NCBI GenBank assembly: GCA_019117525.1
Contig: DWZO01000067.1
Coordinates: forward strand, 18,505-82,504
DNA from: Allocoprobacillus merdigallinarum
GTDB lineage: Bacteria > Bacillota_I > Bacilli_A > Erysipelotrichales > Coprobacillaceae
DNA: 64,000 nt
Direction: 5' to 3'
Shown: in pieces, positions 59,336 to 64,000 of the stretch
How the letters are laid out: the number at the start of each line of letters is the position of its first letter
How positions within the stretch are numbered: the first letter of the stretch is position 1
Made by a program: the position numbers and the translations under genes
The notes under the pieces: model-generated
Databases searched by the model: none
What the model saw: only the letters and a program-made list of their open reading frames with translations
Told to the model about the DNA's origin: nothing

Positions 59336-60304
59336 ATGAATAAATATTATACACGTAGCGATTTAGCCATAGAATCATTGGCTTATGCAACACGAGAGAA
59401 AGATTATAAACATCATCAAAAACAAGATGGAGATATTTCTATTGAAACATTTGAAGTATTACAGACCAGTCCTCTTTATCCTCATGATATAGGCAAATAT
59501 ATTGAAATCAGTTTTCCTGATTATCAGGATTTTGAAAAAATTTCACAACATTTTCAAAAGCAGTTATCTCTCCTTATTAAAGAGAAGGTCAAGAAAATAG
59601 ATCCGCTTATCTTATGGATAGGATTGGGAAATCCCACTCTCACAAGTGATGCGATTGGACCGAGAACATTGAATCAGATTCGTGCCACGCATCATTATTC
59701 TATCGAAGAAAGACATCGTCATCAGTATTATGATACGATGTGTATTGCCCCAGGGGTAATGGCACATACGGGTATGGAAACTGCCGATTTGTTGTTGGCA
59801 TTGGTACAGGAATTTCAGCCTGATCTGGTTATCGCTATTGATGCATTATGTGCACAAAGCTATGAAAAGATTTGTCGTGTGATTCAAATGAATAATGTGG
59901 GTATATATCCAGGAAGTGGGATTGGCAATCATCGTAAAAATATAAGTGAAGCAACAATGGGTGTTCCTGTTTTGGCTATTGGTGTACCAACAGTCATTCA
60001 TGTTTCTAGTTTAGTGAGTGATGTTTATAATCTGTTAGAGGGTTATTTTAAAGAATCTTTAGATCCTTCAACAGCCTTAAAGGTAGGAAAACGTAAGCGT
60101 TATGAAGGACGATTGAATGAAGTGCAAAGACGTTTGATATTAGGAGAAATTGGACAGTTAAGTGAACAAAAGCGTATCCAATTATTAAATGAAGTTTTAA
60201 ATCCCATTGAAAATCAATTTGTTATGAGTGATAAACAGATTGATTTTGATATTGAAATGTTATCTAAATTATTATCAACAAGTATTAATAGTATAACTTA
60301 TTAA
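59336..60304 (+). CDS. gpr: Germination protease GPR
   Basis: Degrades small acid-soluble spore proteins at germination, 322 residues. WIGLGNPTLTSDAIGPR, the conserved VIAIDALCA aspartate region and PGSGIGNHR match the GPR family. GGTGAG near the start at 59336. It shows the organism is a spore former. Confidence 0.94.
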   Translation: MNKYYTRSDLAIESLAYATREKDYKHHQKQDGDISIETFEVLQTSPLYPHDIGKYIEISFPDYQDFEKISQHFQKQLSLLIKEKVKKIDPLILWIGLGNPTLTSDAIGPRTLNQIRATHHYSIEERHRHQYYDTMCIAPGVMAHTGMETADLLLALVQEFQPDLVIAIDALCAQSYEKICRVIQMNNVGIYPGSGIGNHRKNISEATMGVPVLAIGVPTVIHVSSLVSDVYNLLEGYFKESLDPSTALKVGKRKRYEGRLNEVQRRLILGEIGQLSEQKRIQLLNEVLNPIENQFVMSDKQIDFDIEMLSKLLSTSINSITY

Positions 60305-60392
60305 GAAATTCTTTTATGAATTTCTTTTTTATGTACTAAAAATAACTTTTTTTGCATATAGTTCATTGTATAGTTAGAGGAGGGAAGGTTTC

Positions 60393-61103
60393 ATGAATAA
60401 AAATATAAAAATTATTTTCAAAATAGTTGTGGTGATTGTGATTTTATTCAATCTTCCTTTTCAAAGCATTTATAGTGAAAGTGTTGAAAATGTTGTGTCT
60501 TCATTAACAACAACCAATGTGAAAAAGCAGCTTAATGGAAAATCAATTTATATTTATAATACGCATCAAGGTGAGAAATATGCAACAAAGTCAGTGAAAG
60601 AAGGGAGTCGTTATTTAATGCAATTGTTAGAAAACAGAGGTTATGAAGTCGATTATGAAACAACGGATTTTGAATTGTATAAAACCAAAAATCATATTGA
60701 TTATGCCAAATCATATAGTGTTTCACAAAAGTATTTAACACAGGCAGTTGAAAAACATGGAAAGTATGATTTGGTTATTGATTTTCATAGGGATTCTATT
60801 AAAAAGAACTTATCAACAATTACTGTGGATCATAAAAATTATGCAAAATTAATGTTTGTTGTGGGAAAGGGAAGTTCTCATTACAGTGCAGTCAATAAAC
60901 GTTGTGAAAAACTGGCTGATATGTTGAATGAAAAGATTCCTAAAATATGTCGAGGTGTTTATCTTAAACAAAGTCATTATAATCAAGGTGTTACTGATAA
61001 TATGGTGTTAATAGAAGTTGGAGCAAATGAAAACACATATGAAGAAGTTCAAAATTCTTTGAATATTTTAGCAATGGTTTTAGATGAATATTTAAGTGCA
61101 TGA
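60393..61103 (+). CDS. spoIIP: Stage II sporulation protein P
   Basis: Peptidoglycan amidase/endopeptidase of engulfment, 236 residues. N-terminal signal anchor (IIFKIVVVIVILFNLPF), then the catalytic domain with YNTHQGEKY, VIDFHRDS and LIEVGANENTYEE, giving zinc ligands and catalytic Glu. Shorter than the B. subtilis protein (about 400), lacking the spacer region. AGAGGAGGG before ATG 60393. Confidence 0.9.
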   Translation: MNKNIKIIFKIVVVIVILFNLPFQSIYSESVENVVSSLTTTNVKKQLNGKSIYIYNTHQGEKYATKSVKEGSRYLMQLLENRGYEVDYETTDFELYKTKNHIDYAKSYSVSQKYLTQAVEKHGKYDLVIDFHRDSIKKNLSTITVDHKNYAKLMFVVGKGSSHYSAVNKRCEKLADMLNEKIPKICRGVYLKQSHYNQGVTDNMVLIEVGANENTYEEVQNSLNILAMVLDEYLSA

Positions 61104-61384
61104 AACAGTTTTGGATTGATTTATGCTGTGTATTGCTTCTTATATGTGTGATGAGCTTATTCTTTGGTGATCATCAGGTATCTAAAACTTTGTTTGAAAG
61201 ACAGATTGATCAGTTTGAAGAAGATGTATCTTCGAGAAAAGAAATTCAGTCAGTCATTACTTTACAGGATACATCAGATAATCGTGTGGGGACAATGATG
61301 GAAACATTGAGTCAATGGTGTGTCAATATTATTGAATTTATCGCAAAAATATTTTCTGATTTTATTAGTCTGTTTATTTCATGA
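61100..61384 (+). CDS. Small membrane protein in spoIIP operon
   Basis: 94 residues: N-terminal helix (LCCVLLLICVMSLFF), acidic middle (QFEEDVSSRKEIQS), C-terminal amphipathic or membrane helix (VNIIEFIAKIFSDFISLFI). ATGA overlap with spoIIP implies co-expression in sporulation. Not recognised. Confidence 0.65.
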   Translation: MKQFWIDLCCVLLLICVMSLFFGDHQVSKTLFERQIDQFEEDVSSRKEIQSVITLQDTSDNRVGTMMETLSQWCVNIIEFIAKIFSDFISLFIS

Positions 61385-61386
61385 AA

Positions 61387-61424
61387 AAATGTCGGTATGT
61401 TAAACATATCGACATCCTTTTTAT
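61387..61424 (+). terminator. Terminator of spoIIP operon
   Basis: ATGTCGGTATGT / ACATATCGACAT with an AT loop and one mismatch, then CCTTTTT. Confidence 0.75.
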
Positions 61425-63031
61425 TGAAAGATAGAATTACCTACAAATTCAGCGAGAATTGAAGTTTGTGGTACACTCACTTTGGCTTCTACAAAGTAAT
61501 CTAGCAGTTTACAAAGATGATTAGCTTCAATGTATTCTTTAGATTCTGGGGATACTTGTAATAATAACTTTTGAGCAATTGGTTTTAAGACAGCGAGCTC
61601 ATATACCATAGATGTATTAAAAATAGCATCAGCTTCTTCCTGATAAGGATAAATATATTTGTCTTCTCCATTTTTTACATTTTTCCAACGACGGATTGTT
61701 TCTGTAGCATCAGCATTTCTAAACTGATAGTCACGGACAATACGACGAATCAGGCGATAATCCGATGTTGGAATACGATTATGATTATCATAATTTAAAT
61801 GAGTTAAAGCATTGATATATATTCTCATTTTCGCATTTTCAGGTATATAGTAAGAAGTACGTGGATTTAATCCATGAATACCTTCAATGATAAGAATTTG
61901 ACGATCAGATAATACAGTAGGATGTTTATCATATTCTCTGAAACCTGTTTGAAAATGATAACGAGGTAAATAAACAGGTTTATGATGAATCAGATGAAGC
62001 ATGGTTTCATTGAAACATTTTAAGTCCACAGCTTCAATATTTTCAAAATCATAACTGCCATCAGGAAGCTTAGGAGTTTGTGTACGATTCAAATAAAAAT
62101 CATCCATAGAAATTGTGATAGGGCTCATCCCTAATATTTTTAAATGAATACCTAAACGCTTAGAAAAAGTTGTCTTGCCTGCAGAACTAGGTCCTGCAAT
62201 TAAAATCATTTTGAGATGCTCTTTTTCTTTGACTATATATGTTGCTAATTCAGCTAATTTCTTTTCAATCATCGCTTCTGACATTAACATCAGTTCATTG
62301 ATTTGACCTTTGACAATTTTTTCATTCATCTTTGCGACAGTAGGAACATCTATTAACTCACCCCATTCTTCATATTCTTTCATGATTTGGAAAAGTTTAT
62401 AGTGTTGAAAAGTGACATCATAACGTCCTAAACGTAATCCTGGCGCAAAGAACTGTAGAGAAATCTGTTTGAGATATGAAGCATCAGGAAGCATAAAACC
62501 ATAAAAATAATCATAAATGCCTTCCATCTCATAAATACTGCATGTGTCTTTTGAACGATATTGTAATAAATGAGCTTTATCTTCAAGATGATTTTGTTTA
62601 AAAAAGTCAATAGCCTGATTTTGTGGCATGACATGACGTGTTATTTTGGAGTGTTCTTGAATCAAATCTAACATTCTTTGTTTGATTTGATCAACATCCT
62701 GTGGTGTCAGACTTTCCTTTTTTTGAATAGAGCAGTATAGTCCATCCTGAAACGTAAATTCAACATGAATCACAGCATCTTTAAATAATTGTTTTGTCGC
62801 CACAATAAAAACAAATGTGAGCGTTCTTTCATAGATTTGTTTACCAATGATGTTTTGTTCATCGACCCATTCAATAGTCGCATCATTTTCAATAATATGA
62901 TTGAGTTCGTATAATTTCCCATTCACTATACCAGCATAAATCTGCTGGTCTGGAAAATACTTTTTCGCAATTGCTTCTAAACTTGCAGGCTGATTGATTT
63001 CAATTTTATGTTGATGAATAGTCAGTAACAT
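61421..63031 (-). CDS. Nucleoside kinase with TGS/ThrRS-like N-terminus
   Basis: 536 residues. A TGS-like domain at 1-60 and a threonyl-tRNA-synthetase second-domain-like region to about 250 precede a uridine-kinase/phosphoribulokinase domain with Walker A GPSSAGKTTFSKRL (280-293) and SMDDFYLNR. The fusion is known in Firmicutes and Thermotogae; the substrate is probably a nucleoside. Single gene, convergent with the spoIIP operon. Confidence 0.9.
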   Translation of the reverse strand: MLLTIHQHKIEINQPASLEAIAKKYFPDQQIYAGIVNGKLYELNHIIENDATIEWVDEQNIIGKQIYERTLTFVFIVATKQLFKDAVIHVEFTFQDGLYCSIQKKESLTPQDVDQIKQRMLDLIQEHSKITRHVMPQNQAIDFFKQNHLEDKAHLLQYRSKDTCSIYEMEGIYDYFYGFMLPDASYLKQISLQFFAPGLRLGRYDVTFQHYKLFQIMKEYEEWGELIDVPTVAKMNEKIVKGQINELMLMSEAMIEKKLAELATYIVKEKEHLKMILIAGPSSAGKTTFSKRLGIHLKILGMSPITISMDDFYLNRTQTPKLPDGSYDFENIEAVDLKCFNETMLHLIHHKPVYLPRYHFQTGFREYDKHPTVLSDRQILIIEGIHGLNPRTSYYIPENAKMRIYINALTHLNYDNHNRIPTSDYRLIRRIVRDYQFRNADATETIRRWKNVKNGEDKYIYPYQEEADAIFNTSMVYELAVLKPIAQKLLLQVSPESKEYIEANHLCKLLDYFVEAKVSVPQTSILAEFVGNSIFQ

Positions 63032-63240
63032 ATTAACACTTCCTCTATCAAATATCTTACCATGTTTTCACAATGATTGATATGTATAATATCATAAAAA
63101 TATATGGAATTGATGCAAGGAATAGAAGAAAAGCATTAATGATAAAACATGCTTTGTAAGCATAATAAATATTTATTATAGGTATTAGACATTATAAATA
63201 AGGACATTATATAATAAGTATGAAAAGAGGAGGAAATACA

Positions 63241-63742
63241 ATGGAAATAGGACAACAAATCAAGAAATATCGTGATCAACTACATTTATCACAGGAACAG
63301 TTAGCTGATAAAATTTACGTCACACGACAGACAATTTCAAATTGGGAAAAGAGGCACAAATATGCCGGACATAAGTATTTTGATTAATTTGGCTGAGTTC
63401 TATAATGTGGGTATCCCTGAAATTATTGATGGAGAAAGGAAGGGTGAGAAAATGAATGAAGAAGTCAAAGAAACAGTATTAAAGTTATCGAATTATGCGG
63501 AAACAATAAATCAAAAAATAAAGATAAAATTATTTTGGTTAACGATTGCTGCTTTGTTAGGAATGATAGCGTTTTTAGTAATTGAAACATTAGGTTTGAA
63601 TACACCAGACAGTTTATACGAATATATAGCAAGTGCAGGGCTGGGTTTGGACTTTGGTATGTTAATTGTGATTGCAATGTACTTGTCGGGTGTTCTTGGA
63701 AAGATAAAAGCAAGACGAATGAAGCTTAAGAATATTCACTAG
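63241..63742 (+). pseudogene. Frameshifted XRE regulator with membrane tail
   Basis: AGAGGAGG precedes ATG 63241 (MEIGQQIKKYRDQLHLSQEQ...). The frame leaves the family pattern after TISNWEK and stops. Removing one A from the run at 63346-63349 gives NWERGTNMPDISILINLAEF, the normal end of the helix-turn-helix, and continues to 63742 with a tail of two hydrophobic helices. An 18-bp palindrome (ATAATAAAT/ATTTATTAT, 63162-63179) lies upstream. Broken by one base, or a sequencing error. Confidence 0.75.
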
Positions 63743-64000
63743 ATATAAAAGTTTGATAATTAAGATGCGGATTCATTTTTTTATCTTGAATATAAATGTT
63801 TATTTGTATATTTTTTAGCTCATTTATGATGAAATTATTGGTAATCATATGTTTATGATTAAAAAAAGAAGATAGTCTAAGAAGTCACGGGGTTTCCCAA
63901 AACGAATAAGTTTTACGGGAAATCTCTTTTTTTGTTTTCTCTTATGCTGGTTTAAAATCACGGGAAATTCTATAATGGTATTATCAGGATATATCTTCTG
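63743..64000. other. Terminal intergenic sequence
   Basis: No gene. GGTTTCCC (about 63893-63900) and GGGAAATC (about 63919-63926) can pair before a T run (terminator-like, plus strand), and ACGGGAAAT recurs at about 63917 and 63959. Confidence 0.45.

Noticed and set aside
63340..63362. Programmed frameshift in the XRE gene
   Set aside because: The required shift is +1, and the local codons tgg gaa aag do not form a -1 slippery heptamer; a simple indel is more economical.

Overview
This is an AT-rich chromosomal segment of a low-GC, spore-forming Firmicute. Three things suggest an Erysipelotrichia-type gut anaerobe: the sporulation genes gpr and spoIIP, a glyS-dnaG-rpoD-trmK-nif3 macromolecular-synthesis operon, and many small XRE/LytTR/PadR regulators with membrane partners. 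That placement is an inference from gene content and codon style, not a search result. Standard Firmicutes housekeeping synteny is recognisable in pieces (ybeY-cdd-era-recO; dnaG-rpoD-trmK-nif3; ispH, YqfQ-like, cshB-like helicase, nfo; rpsT-gpr-spoIIP).

Layout. 1-1354 is the tail of a large serine recombinase, cut by the window edge. Next to it, 1355-1717 holds two small promoter/terminator units without a clear protein gene. 1.8-4.5 kb is a zinc/cadmium-type efflux operon: an ArsR/SmtB sensor with a complete alpha5 metal site, a free HMA metallochaperone and a P1B ATPase, with two matching operator sites. 4.5-11.5 kb carries a YitT permease, an Mrp/ApbC ATPase, an SDR epimerase, a three-gene LytTR regulatory system, a Gfo/Idh oxidoreductase and luxS. 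11.6-13.5 kb has a stand-alone NrdD-type glycyl-radical domain and a Y-family polymerase/YolD pair. 13545-15225 is a complete insertion sequence with inverted ends and an 8-bp target duplication. It has separated an EEP nuclease gene from its -10 region. 15.9-22.7 kb is accessory or decaying: two broken genes, a degenerate tRNA-Gly copy, a PadR/HAAS pair, intact tRNA-Gly and tRNA-His, a VanZ protein and a lipoprotein.

22.7-26.6 kb is the acetylase-branch diaminopimelate operon (dapF, dapH, N-acetyl-DAP deacetylase, aminotransferase). It is followed by a C39-peptidase ABC exporter whose ribosome binding site lies inside the preceding terminator stem, and then ybeY-cdd-era-recO. 31-41 kb has ygiQ, an alpha/beta hydrolase and the glyS-dnaG-rpoD operon. 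42-46.6 kb has a MATE pump, ispH, and a membrane-anchored MerR regulator next to a membrane MutS-like ATPase, separated by a promoter with MerR architecture (19-bp spacer containing an inverted repeat). 46.6-58.9 kb carries DNA/RNA maintenance genes (helicase, endonuclease IV), a trigger factor lacking its ribosome-binding domain, an orphan PD-(D/E)XK protein, ispG, pepF and several XRE regulators. One of these belongs to a three-gene membrane cassette with twin operators. 58.9-63 kb is rpsT, gpr, spoIIP and a fused TGS/uridine-kinase-like protein, and the window ends in a frameshifted XRE gene.

The most interesting leads are the MerR/MutS-like pair, the twin small-RNA-like units beside the recombinase, the truncated trigger factor, the stand-alone glycyl-radical domain, the SD-sequestering terminator before the C39 exporter, and the XRE cassette with duplicated operators. 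No CRISPR array, rRNA gene or known riboswitch was seen.
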